Program-made: the position numbers and the translations under genes | In this document: positions 6,278 through 13,692 of the stretch, piece by piece | How the letters are laid out: each line of letters opens with the position of its first letter | Numbering within the stretch: position 1 is the first letter of the stretch | Assembly: GCA_964574395.1 (NCBI GenBank) | Contig: CAZNNL010000023.1 | Location: 1 to 33,963 of the forward strand | Source of the DNA: JAXGQD01 sp964574395 | GTDB lineage: Bacteria; Bacillota; Clostridia; Saccharofermentanales; Fastidiosipilaceae | Length of the DNA: 33,963 nucleotides | Direction of reading: 5' to 3' | Notes under the pieces: model-generated | What the model saw: the letters and a program-made list of their open reading frames with translations, nothing else | Told to the model about the DNA's origin: nothing | Database searches by the model: none

Positions 6278-9109
6278 ATGTCCGAAGAATCGAATTTACC
6301 GTTAAGGCTCACATCTCACGAAATGTACCAAGGAACAAGTGCAGAGATGCTTGCCAAATTTAACTCTGATGCTGAGCAAGGCTTAAGCGATGCTTTAGTT
6401 CAAGAGCGACTGGAAACGTACGGTGCCAATAAGCTTGAGGATGAGAAGAAGGAGTCCCTTCTGTCAAAACTCATCAATCAGTTTAAAGACTATATGGTCC
6501 TGATTTTGGTCGTCGCTGCGATTATCTCCGGCGTGCTTGGTGACTGGGTTGAGGCGATTGTCATCATCGCAATCGTGTTGGTCAATGCCGTGCTCGGTGT
6601 TTACCAGGAAGGTCAGGCGGAGAAGGCGATAGAGGCACTGCAGAAGATGTCATCGCCGCAAGCGCGGGTTTTGCGCAATGGCAAACAAATGTTAGTCGAC
6701 TCTCAGGAGCTCGTTCCTGGCGATGTTGTGCTGCTTGAAGCAGGTGACGTTGTCCCGGCAGACCTAAGGCTGCTTGAAAGTTCTAACCTAAAGGCTGAAG
6801 AAGCATCACTGACGGGCGAATCGGTCCCTGTGGAAAAAGATGCGAATTTTGTGGCTTCTGGCAAAGTCGGCATAGGCGACCGCGAAAATATGCTATTCAG
6901 TAGTACGAGTATTACGTATGGCAAAGCGAAAGCCGTCGTTGTAGGCACCGCCCACAACACCGAAATCGGTCACATCGCAACGCGTCTCCAAGGCATTAAA
7001 GAAGAAGCCACACCCCTCCAACAAAACCTCAACCAACTCGGCAAAATTCTTGGCACCCTCTGCCTAGCAGTCTGTGCTGTTGTGTTTATCGTCGGCGTTT
7101 TGCGCGGCGGAGAAATCCTCGATATGTTCATGACTGCTGTCTCACTGGCTGTTGCAGCCATCCCCGAAGGCTTACAGGTTGTTGTTACTATCGTTCTTGC
7201 CCTGGGTATGAAGCGTATGGCAGACAAAAACGCCATCGTCAAACGTCTACTTGCAGTTGAAACGCTCGGTTCAGTCAATGTTATTTGCTCCGACAAAACT
7301 GGCACCTTGACCCAAAACGAAATGACTGTCAAACGCATCTTCGTCAACAATGAAATCTACGAAGTAGGCGGCGTCGGCTACGAGCCCAGCGGTAAAATCG
7401 AGCTGGATGGTTCACCAATTGCCCAGAATCCGCCTGTTCTGCAACGCCTGTTTGAGATTGCAACCCTGTGCAATGATGCCGAGATTTCAGCCAAAGAAGA
7501 TGGTAGTTTCCAAATGCTGGGTGACCCCACGGAAGGCGCGATGCTGACCGTTGCCGCCAAAGGTGGCGTGACCCGTGAGCAGCTCCTGACCGTCTACCCC
7601 AAAACAGGCGACCTGCCCTTCGATTCTGAGCGCAAGATGATGTCTGTTTTCCACAAAGGCTTTAATGAAGCGCCTGTGCTGTCGCTGACAAAAGGCGCGC
7701 CGGACCTGATTTTGGAGCGTTGTACGCATGAGATGACGGATGCTGGCAAAACCCCTCTAACCCCCGCTCGACGCGAAGAAATTCTCTCGGCCAATACTGC
7801 TTTTGCCAAAACCGCCCTTCGTGTCCTCGCCTTCGCTTACAAAGAGCAAAACGAAACCATCCTCGAAGAAGCCGAACAAGACATGGTCTTCGTCGGCCTA
7901 ATGGGGATGATTGATCCTGCTCGCCCTGAAGCGCGCGACGCCATCGCCCTCTGCACGCGTGCCGGAATCCGCGCCGTCATGATTACAGGTGACCACAAAG
8001 ATACTGCCGTCGCTATCGCTAAAGATCTTGGCCTGATGCACGAAGACGATCGTGTTTTCTCCGGCAACGAACTCGACGATATGAGCGATGAGGATCTGCG
8101 CGGAATTGTTGACCATACGGCTGTTTTTGCGCGTGTTTCGCCTGAACACAAGGTGCGGATTGTTTCTGCCCTGCGTGACAATGGCAACATTGCCTCGATG
8201 ACGGGCGATGGAGTAAATGATGCGCCTGCCTTGAAGCAAGCGGACATTGGCGTGGCGATGGGGATTACCGGAACCGAAGTGTCGAAGGGCGCTGCTTCGA
8301 TGATTTTGACGGATGATAACTTTGCTACGATTGTTGCGGCGGTGAAAGAGGGAAGGGTTATTTTTGCCAACATTAGGAAATTTGTTTCCTTCCTCTTGTC
8401 TTGTAATGTTGGTGAGATTTTGGTGATTTTCTTGTCAACCCTGATTCTTGGACCAAATTACGCGCCATTGTCGGCGATTCAGCTGCTGTGGTTGAATCTT
8501 GTGACGGATAGTTTTCCCGCGCTCGCGCTGGGGCAAGAGAAGGCCGAAGCCGATATTATGGATCGCCCGCCCAGAAAACGTAGTGAAAACATTATCAACC
8601 GTGACATGATTTGGACTATCGTCGTGCAGGCGATTGCGATTTTTATTGCTGTTTTTGCGGCTTTCCAAATTGGTCGCATGCTGTATCCGGACGTACTGGC
8701 GACTGCAATCAAGTCTGCACAAGAGTTGGTTACTGATCCTGCCATGTTGGCAAGTCAGTTTAGTTTCTTACCGCAAGCCGGCTTTGTGCCCTCACACGGT
8801 GCGCGAACCTTTGCTTTCGTGGCTTTGATTTGTGCCGAACTGCTGCGCGCCTACTCAAGCCGCTCAGACCGCCACTCTGTTTTCAGTCTTGGTTTGTTCA
8901 GCAACAAATCGATGGTGCAGGCGACTTTGGTTTCGACAATACTCCTGCTGATGGTCATTTATGTTCCAGTGCTGGACGTCATTTTCCAAACGATTCCGCT
9001 GAGTTTGCGCGACTGGGGCATCATTGTTCCCTTGGCTTTGCTACCGTTCTTCGTTGGTGAAATCTTCAAAGCGGTTTACTACCGCGGTAGTCGCGCCAAG
9101 AAGGCTTAG
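6278..9109 (+). CDS. P2-type (Ca2+/Mn2+-like) cation-transporting ATPase
   Basis: A 943-residue P-type ATPase that pumps a cation, probably Ca2+ or Mn2+, across the membrane using ATP. All core motifs are present: TGES (179-182, actuator domain), DKTGTLT with the phosphorylated D339, KGAPDLIL in the nucleotide-binding domain, and TGDGVNDAP (642-650). Membrane residues typical of Ca2+ pumps are kept: NVGE in M5 and NLVTD in M6, followed by IMDRPPR. The M4 motif reads PEGLQ (296-300) instead of the usual PEGLP. The N-terminal domain is of the SERCA/PMR1/PacL type and there are no metal-binding Cys motifs. AGGAGG stands just before the ATG. It is transcribed alone behind the candidate Mn2+ riboswitch, which would favour a Mn2+ or Ca2+/Mn2+ efflux role. 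Confidence 0.9.
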   Translation: MSEESNLPLRLTSHEMYQGTSAEMLAKFNSDAEQGLSDALVQERLETYGANKLEDEKKESLLSKLINQFKDYMVLILVVAAIISGVLGDWVEAIVIIAIVLVNAVLGVYQEGQAEKAIEALQKMSSPQARVLRNGKQMLVDSQELVPGDVVLLEAGDVVPADLRLLESSNLKAEEASLTGESVPVEKDANFVASGKVGIGDRENMLFSSTSITYGKAKAVVVGTAHNTEIGHIATRLQGIKEEATPLQQNLNQLGKILGTLCLAVCAVVFIVGVLRGGEILDMFMTAVSLAVAAIPEGLQVVVTIVLALGMKRMADKNAIVKRLLAVETLGSVNVICSDKTGTLTQNEMTVKRIFVNNEIYEVGGVGYEPSGKIELDGSPIAQNPPVLQRLFEIATLCNDAEISAKEDGSFQMLGDPTEGAMLTVAAKGGVTREQLLTVYPKTGDLPFDSERKMMSVFHKGFNEAPVLSLTKGAPDLILERCTHEMTDAGKTPLTPARREEILSANTAFAKTALRVLAFAYKEQNETILEEAEQDMVFVGLMGMIDPARPEARDAIALCTRAGIRAVMITGDHKDTAVAIAKDLGLMHEDDRVFSGNELDDMSDEDLRGIVDHTAVFARVSPEHKVRIVSALRDNGNIASMTGDGVNDAPALKQADIGVAMGITGTEVSKGAASMILTDDNFATIVAAVKEGRVIFANIRKFVSFLLSCNVGEILVIFLSTLILGPNYAPLSAIQLLWLNLVTDSFPALALGQEKAEADIMDRPPRKRSENIINRDMIWTIVVQAIAIFIAVFAAFQIGRMLYPDVLATAIKSAQELVTDPAMLASQFSFLPQAGFVPSHGARTFAFVALICAELLRAYSSRSDRHSVFSLGLFSNKSMVQATLVSTILLLMVIYVPVLDVIFQTIPLSLRDWGIIVPLALLPFFVGEIFKAVYYRGSRAKKA

Positions 9110-9231
9110 GAGGCTTTGTGAGTTGCTCGAAAATTGACAATATAACAACTTGTGCGACAAGCTGCGGGCAAATCGGCTTAGAAATTGCCAAAAAAACAGC
9201 CTGTGCGACGGTTTAGGGGTTTAAAGACTAG

Positions 9232-9267
9232 AAAAAGCAGCAAAACGTGCGTACAAGCTGCTTTTTT
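9232..9267 (+). terminator. Intrinsic terminator after the cation ATPase
   Basis: A perfect 10-bp stem, AAAAAGCAGC (9232-9241) with GCTGCTTTTT (9257-9266), with a 15-nt loop and a T-run, 123 bp after the ATPase stop. Confidence 0.75.
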
Positions 9268-9391
9268 GCCGAAAAAAGTTACTTTTTTAGGATTTTCGGC
9301 GTACAACTTGCTTTTTTGCCAATAATAGCAACAGCAGAGCCAACAGCAGAGCCAATAATAGCAACAGCAGAGCCAATAGCAGCCAACAGCC
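9249..9391. repeat. Repeat cluster in the ATPase-secG spacer
   Basis: The 372-bp spacer 9110-9481 has no convincing gene. GCGTACAA..TGCTTTTTTGCC occurs twice (9249-9270 and 9299-9320, two mismatches), both times ending in the TTTTGCC word. A GCCGAAAA/TTTTCGGC hairpin lies between them (9268-9300). Next comes a degenerate array (9318-9391) of a 21-bp unit beginning GCCAATAATAGCAACAGC (9318-9338 and 9351-9371) alternating with shorter GCCAACAGCAGA-type units. Confidence 0.75.
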
Positions 9392-9427
9392 GACCCACCC
9401 CCCAACGCGCACTTGTAATTTCATTTG

Positions 9428-9456
9428 TTGCGTGCTATCCTACACTTTGCTATAAA
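9428..9456 (+). promoter_or_regulatory. Candidate secG promoter
   Basis: TTGCGT (9428-9433), a 17-bp spacer and TATAAA (9451-9456), with TG one base before the -10 box (extended -10). The start codon follows 26 bp later with AGGAG between. Confidence 0.6.
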
Positions 9457-9481
9457 ACCGAGAACAAGATTAGGAGTCCAC

Positions 9482-9727
9482 ATGAATACTTTTGCTATTG
9501 TTTTAGCCGTAATTGACGTCATACTTTGCATTGCAATGGTTGGCCTAGTTATTATGCAGGAAGGAAATTCCCAGGGCTTGGGTAGCATTGGTGGTGCGGC
9601 GGATACTTTTTTTGGTAAGAACAAAGGACGCAGTATTGATGTTGTGTTCAAACGTATAACGACGGTGTTAGGGGTAGTTTTTGCCATCGTTACTATCGTC
9701 TTATACTCCATTATTTCTCGCGGCTAA
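9482..9727 (+). CDS. Preprotein translocase subunit SecG
   Basis: The small membrane subunit of the SecYEG channel, which helps SecA-driven export. It has 81 residues, the normal length, with two hydrophobic helices (about 5-25 and 57-77) and the conserved loop VIMQEGNSQGLGSIGG followed by ADTFFGKNKGRS. The start at ATG 9482 is chosen because AGGAG lies at 9472-9476 and the protein then begins directly with the first helix; an upstream in-frame extension adds only basic residues. It has its own promoter and terminator (9759-9783), so it is separate from the ATPase. In many Bacillota secG is followed by rnr, as here. Confidence 0.95.
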   Translation: MNTFAIVLAVIDVILCIAMVGLVIMQEGNSQGLGSIGGAADTFFGKNKGRSIDVVFKRITTVLGVVFAIVTIVLYSIISRG

Positions 9728-9758
9728 GCCATAATAATTCAGAATACATCAACAAACT

Positions 9759-9783
9759 CCGCTCAAATTGGGCGGGGTTTTTT
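9759..9783 (+). terminator. Intrinsic terminator after secG
   Basis: CCGCTC (9759-9764) pairs with GGGCGG (9770-9775) across a 5-nt loop, followed by GG and six T (9778-9783). Confidence 0.85.
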
Positions 9784-9818
9784 CGTCTAGAAATAAGTTT
9801 GCGCTAGGGCAATTAAGG

Positions 9819-9824
9819 TATACT
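9819..9824 (+). promoter_or_regulatory. Possible -10 box for rnr
   Basis: TATACT, 60 bp before the rnr start; no strong -35 box is visible. Two copies of the TTTTGCC word (9833 on -, 9862 on +) lie between it and the gene. Confidence 0.35.
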
Positions 9825-9883
9825 ATTCTTGTGGCAAAACAAAGCCCTAAATGCGCCTCGATTTTGCCAGACAGGAGTAACGC

Positions 9884-11857
9884 ATGACCAATTTTGTTGG
9901 AATCCTCGAAGAAGCACACCGTGGTGGCATGGTCCGCACGACCGGAAAAGATAACGTCGGCGACATTTTTATCCCTGAAACTAAGCTCAATGGCGCCCCT
10001 TTCGGCATGCTAGTGGTGGTCGAAGTTGCAGGCGACCCGCCCTTTCTAAATCCTCAAGGCGCAGTTACCGAAGTAATCGGTGACCCAGCCCTTCCTAATG
10101 TTGCCATGACCGGCATCATCCGAGAATATGGCCTTCACGAAAAATTTTCTGCCGAAGAACTTGCAGAAGCCGAAAAAATTCCTTCCGAATTAAGCGAAGA
10201 TGTGATTAGTTCTGAGCTCGCGCGTGGCCGCAAAGACCTCCGCACCCTTCGCACCATCACCATCGATGGCAAAGACGCCAAAGACCTAGATGACGCGATT
10301 TCTATTATGCCTTTGCCAGACCACGGCTACCGTCTCTGGATCCATATCGCCGACGTCTGCCACTACATCAAAGAAGACTCTATCCTTGACCAGGCAGCTC
10401 TCTTGCGTGGTAATTCTGTCTATTTGGCGGACCGCGTTTTGCCAATGTTACCACCCCATATCTCCAATGGCATTTGTAGCATCAACCCACATAAGAACCG
10501 CCTTACGCTCACCTGTATGCTCGAATACAACGCGCTCGGAATCGTGACACGTGGTGAGGTTTTTGAGTCGATTATTAAGTCCGACTTGCGCGCCAACTAT
10601 GAGGATGTATATAACGCGGTTTACAATGGCGACGTTTCCGATTCCTACAAAGATATGATGAGCGAATTCATTCTGATGCGCGAGTTGGCTGACTTGCTGA
10701 AGCAGAATCGCGAGGCGAAGGGTTCACTCAATTTTGAGTTCCCTGAGACAAAAGTTGTCATGAATGCGGACGGCACAGTCGCCGACATCATGGCGTACCC
10801 CATCAACGCGGCCAACGGCATCATCGAAGAATTTATGATTGCCGCTAACGTTTTTGTGGGCAAACAGTACCACAATCTCGCCGCACCATTTCTATACCGT
10901 GTGCACGAAAAACCAGACCCCATCAAGATGGGCCGCTTCCTTGATCTCGCACGTGTCGCAGGCATAAAACTCAAAGGCTTCAACGTCAACGACACACTCG
11001 CTATCGCCAAGGTGCTCGACAAAGTCAACGAATCTCCACTCGGTCCGGCACTTTCTCAATTGCTCTTACAGTCTTTGGCAAAAGCACGCTACGACTCCGA
11101 ACCTCTCGGTCACTTTGGCCTCGCCGAAGAATTCTACTCACATTTCACCGCCCCGATCCGCCGCTATCCGGACGTCTTTATCCACCGTGTCATCAAAGGC
11201 TATATTAGCGGGCACCTCAAACTAAAAAAATGGAAAAACAAAGCACCAGTTGTAGCTGAACAAACCTCGCTTACAGAACGCAACGCGATGTACGCTGAAT
11301 TTGCTAGTGTCGATCAAAAAATAGCTGAGTATATGAAGGAACGCATCGGAGAAACATTCACCGGCCAAATTGTCGGTATGATGCCAGCCGGTGTTTTTAT
11401 CCGCTTGCCAAACACAGTTGAAGGCATGCTTCCGTTCAGACTCATGGACGACTACTACGAGTATGACGAACTCCGCATGGAGGCCGTCGGTTCCCGCAAC
11501 GGTCGCGCCCTTCGCATTGGGCAAAGCATTGAAGTCTTGGTTGCTCGGGCGGATACCGAGTCAAGGCAAGTTGATTTTGCGCCCGTGGGTACAGATTTGA
11601 GCACCATCCAAGAACGCCCGCGTCGCGACAGCGTTTTCGATGCTCCCCAGAGCATGTCTGGCGGCAATGGCGGTGGTCATAGTCAAGGTCGAAAACCTAA
11701 AGCTGGTACCAATAAACCTCGGGGAAGCAAGAACGAGCGATATGGCAAGTCCAGTAAAAATGAAAAATCAGGAAAATCTGGTAAGTCGGGCAAAGCAGGG
11801 AAGTCCGCCAGATCAGGGAGGTCTGCTAAATCTAGAAAGTCTTCTAAAAATAAGTAA
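9884..11857 (+). CDS. Ribonuclease R (RNB family), short N-terminal form
   Basis: A 3'-to-5' exoribonuclease that degrades structured RNA. The catalytic RNB domain begins with DAKDLDDAIS (131-140), which holds the metal-binding Asp residues. RGNSVYLADRVLPMLPP, EFMIAANVFVG and HFTAPIRRYPDVFIHR follow. An S1 RNA-binding domain (about 485-565) and a Ser/Gly/Lys-rich basic tail (about 600-657) complete it. The N-terminus starts within what aligns as the second cold-shock-like domain (DIFIPETKLNGAPFG, then EVIGDPALPNVAMTGIIREY). The helix-turn-helix and first OB domain of long RNase R proteins are absent, so it is shorter than usual even with its tail. AGGAG 5' of the ATG supports the start. smpB, often next to rnr, is not seen after it. 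Confidence 0.92.
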   Translation: MTNFVGILEEAHRGGMVRTTGKDNVGDIFIPETKLNGAPFGMLVVVEVAGDPPFLNPQGAVTEVIGDPALPNVAMTGIIREYGLHEKFSAEELAEAEKIPSELSEDVISSELARGRKDLRTLRTITIDGKDAKDLDDAISIMPLPDHGYRLWIHIADVCHYIKEDSILDQAALLRGNSVYLADRVLPMLPPHISNGICSINPHKNRLTLTCMLEYNALGIVTRGEVFESIIKSDLRANYEDVYNAVYNGDVSDSYKDMMSEFILMRELADLLKQNREAKGSLNFEFPETKVVMNADGTVADIMAYPINAANGIIEEFMIAANVFVGKQYHNLAAPFLYRVHEKPDPIKMGRFLDLARVAGIKLKGFNVNDTLAIAKVLDKVNESPLGPALSQLLLQSLAKARYDSEPLGHFGLAEEFYSHFTAPIRRYPDVFIHRVIKGYISGHLKLKKWKNKAPVVAEQTSLTERNAMYAEFASVDQKIAEYMKERIGETFTGQIVGMMPAGVFIRLPNTVEGMLPFRLMDDYYEYDELRMEAVGSRNGRALRIGQSIEVLVARADTESRQVDFAPVGTDLSTIQERPRRDSVFDAPQSMSGGNGGGHSQGRKPKAGTNKPRGSKNERYGKSSKNEKSGKSGKSGKAGKSARSGRSAKSRKSSKNK

Positions 11858-11873
11858 AGAGGGTCTCGTCAAA

Positions 11874-12104
11874 ATGAAAAAATTCACCATAAAACTCAAA
11901 TCGATTAACGAAGTCAAAGATTTTGTGCGCATCGTTAATGATTATCCCTATGAAGTTGATCTAACTTCCGGCCGCTATGTCGTCGACGCAAAATCGATCA
12001 TGGGCATCTTCAGCCTAGATCTAGCCCAGGACATCGACGTCAACATCCACGAAGATGACGCGGAAGATTTGGTCACAGCGCTAGAGCGGTTCGTAGTGGG
12101 GTAG
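11874..12104 (+). CDS. HPr-like protein lacking the active-site histidine
   Basis: A 76-residue HPr-fold protein. The region around the regulatory serine is conserved: VVDAKSIMGIFSLDL, with the Ser of KSIMG matching Ser46 of HPr. The His15 phosphorylation motif (HARPA in HPr) is replaced by INEVKDF, so it cannot act as a normal phosphotransferase carrier. Crh of Bacillus is a known HPr paralogue without this His that acts in catabolite control; a similar regulatory role is possible but unproven, and His-less HPr-like proteins occur in many Clostridia. The start is ATG 11874, 16 bp after the rnr stop, so it is probably co-transcribed with rnr. The ribosome binding site (AGAGGG) is moderate and about 11 nt away. 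A scaffold gap follows 17 bp after the stop. Confidence 0.75.
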   Translation: MKKFTIKLKSINEVKDFVRIVNDYPYEVDLTSGRYVVDAKSIMGIFSLDLAQDIDVNIHEDDAEDLVTALERFVVG

Positions 12105-12121
12105 TTGTTGGCTTTGGTTTG

Positions 12122-12221
12122 NNNNNNNNNNNNNNNNNNNNNNNNNNNNNNNNNNNNNNNNNNNNNNNNNNNNNNNNNNNNNNNNNNNNNNNNNNNNNNN
12201 NNNNNNNNNNNNNNNNNNNNN
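12122..12221. other. Assembly gap (100 N)
   Basis: A run of 100 N between the HPr-like gene and the hydrolase gene. The true length is unknown, so a gene could be missing here. The visible remainder (12222-12402) shows no gene and no clear promoter. Confidence 0.99.
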
Positions 12222-12402
12222 TCGTAAACGATATGTAATAGACTTGAAGCGCATGCTTACTTAATTCTTAAGTGATTTTGTGCTAGTATTTCGTTATCTA
12301 TTGGTTTTACTTGTAAAGCTGACGTTTTTACGAAAGCCAACAAGAACCAACCAAAACACCGAACAAACGAAATACTGTTTATAAAGAAACAACGGAGGCC
12401 TC

Positions 12403-13671
12403 ATGCCACACAGGACATTACGAATTTATGAAATGGATATCCCCAGACGCGACAAGCCTGAGGAGACTTTTCATGTTACTTTTTACGCACCCAATGAAAA
12501 CGCAACTTTGCGAGGCAGCATCATCGTGGTGCATGGCTGTGGAGAAAATGCTAATCGTTATCGACTGATGGCAAAAGAAGCACTCGTTCCCGCAGGCTTC
12601 ACACTCGTAGTCCCTGATCTCCCAGGCTTTGGCCAAACCCCCGGTCGCCCAGGTGTTTCGTCAGTAGAAGCGAGCCTTGCGGTTATTGATGAAACCGTCA
12701 AACTGATGGCCAAACAAACCAAAAACATGCCCATCTTCCTCTACGGTCACAGCATGGGCGGCAACCTAGTTATCAACTATCTTCTGAATCAAGAAGAGCA
12801 GGTCAACGAAGACGGCAGCTCAAGCTTCGAGGCGAATCCAAATAACGTCTTCCACGCAGCGATAGTTTCTTCGCCGTGGTTGAAGCTGTATAAAAATTAT
12901 CCGGATTTTGTGATGAAGATTATCCGTTTTATAGGTGGGGTTTTGCCAAACGCAACGACAAGTTCGCGCTTGAAATTGGAGCGCCTAGCGAATGATCATA
13001 AAATTCTGCAGGATCGTGAGCAGGATAAGTTTTGCCATGGACGTATAAGTTACAAAATGCTGGCAGACATGTGGCAGTCGGGCCTGAGAGCCTTGGAACA
13101 TGGGCAGGAGCTTCATCTGCCGATGCTATTGATGTATGGCAGTGAAGATCAAATCGTTTCGGAGCCGGCGATTGAAGAATTGGCGCAGAAGCTGCCGCCC
13201 TATATGAATAGTGTGCGTTTCGATGGTTTTATGCATGAAATTCACAATATGCAAGAGCGTGAGGCCGTGTACGAGACGATGTTGGAGTTCTTGTATCTTT
13301 GCCTGAAGCGCGGCAATGTGCCTGTACCGGAAATTCCCAAGGCGAATGCGACCGTCGCGCCATCCGTGGTTTCCGTTGAAAGTGGTGTCGCTGAGCTGAA
13401 CGAAGAAGAACTCGCGAATATTCAGAATGATACTGGCAAAACCGACCCCGCCGAACACGCATCCACTAAGAGCGAATACACTGAAATCGAATACCCTGAA
13501 GCCCACTACAGTGACGAAGTTGAATACGTTGACGATTACGACGAGGATGAAGATTACGGTTTAGACAAATCGCAAGAACCCTCAGAGCCAGTGTTCATCG
13601 ACTACACCGAAGCGACGAGTGACGCTTCAGAATCTGAAACAGACGAAGACCTCAAACCCGAAACAGAATAG
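12403..13671 (+). CDS. Alpha/beta hydrolase (lysophospholipase-like) with acidic C-terminal tail
   Basis: A 422-residue serine hydrolase. The oxyanion region is VVHGCGENANRYR (about 45-57). The nucleophile elbow GHSMGG places the catalytic serine at S117, the acid is probably D249 in MYGSEDQIV, and the histidine is H278 or H281 in DGFMHEIHN. This layout fits the monoacylglycerol lipase/lysophospholipase group (Hydrolase_4); the exact ester substrate cannot be told. There is no signal peptide, so it is probably cytoplasmic. Residues about 305-422 form a low-complexity, Glu/Asp-rich tail with no recognised domain, unusual for the family. The start ATG follows GGAGG. Only 21 bp separate it from mtaB, so the two are probably co-transcribed. 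Confidence 0.8.
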   Translation: MPHRTLRIYEMDIPRRDKPEETFHVTFYAPNENATLRGSIIVVHGCGENANRYRLMAKEALVPAGFTLVVPDLPGFGQTPGRPGVSSVEASLAVIDETVKLMAKQTKNMPIFLYGHSMGGNLVINYLLNQEEQVNEDGSSSFEANPNNVFHAAIVSSPWLKLYKNYPDFVMKIIRFIGGVLPNATTSSRLKLERLANDHKILQDREQDKFCHGRISYKMLADMWQSGLRALEHGQELHLPMLLMYGSEDQIVSEPAIEELAQKLPPYMNSVRFDGFMHEIHNMQEREAVYETMLEFLYLCLKRGNVPVPEIPKANATVAPSVVSVESGVAELNEEELANIQNDTGKTDPAEHASTKSEYTEIEYPEAHYSDEVEYVDDYDEDEDYGLDKSQEPSEPVFIDYTEATSDASESETDEDLKPETE

Positions 13672-13692
13672 AAAGTACCACAACTTTTGCAT

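Noticed and set aside
7837..8373. A 178-residue minus-strand frame inside the ATPase gene
   Set aside because: It is fully covered by the well-conserved ATPase (TGDGVNDAP region) and shows no homology features of its own.
9178..9405. A Cys/Trp-rich reading frame on the minus strand in the ATPase-secG spacer
   Set aside because: It is simply the translation of the GCCAATAATAGCAAC-type repeats; there is no ribosome binding site and no family resemblance.
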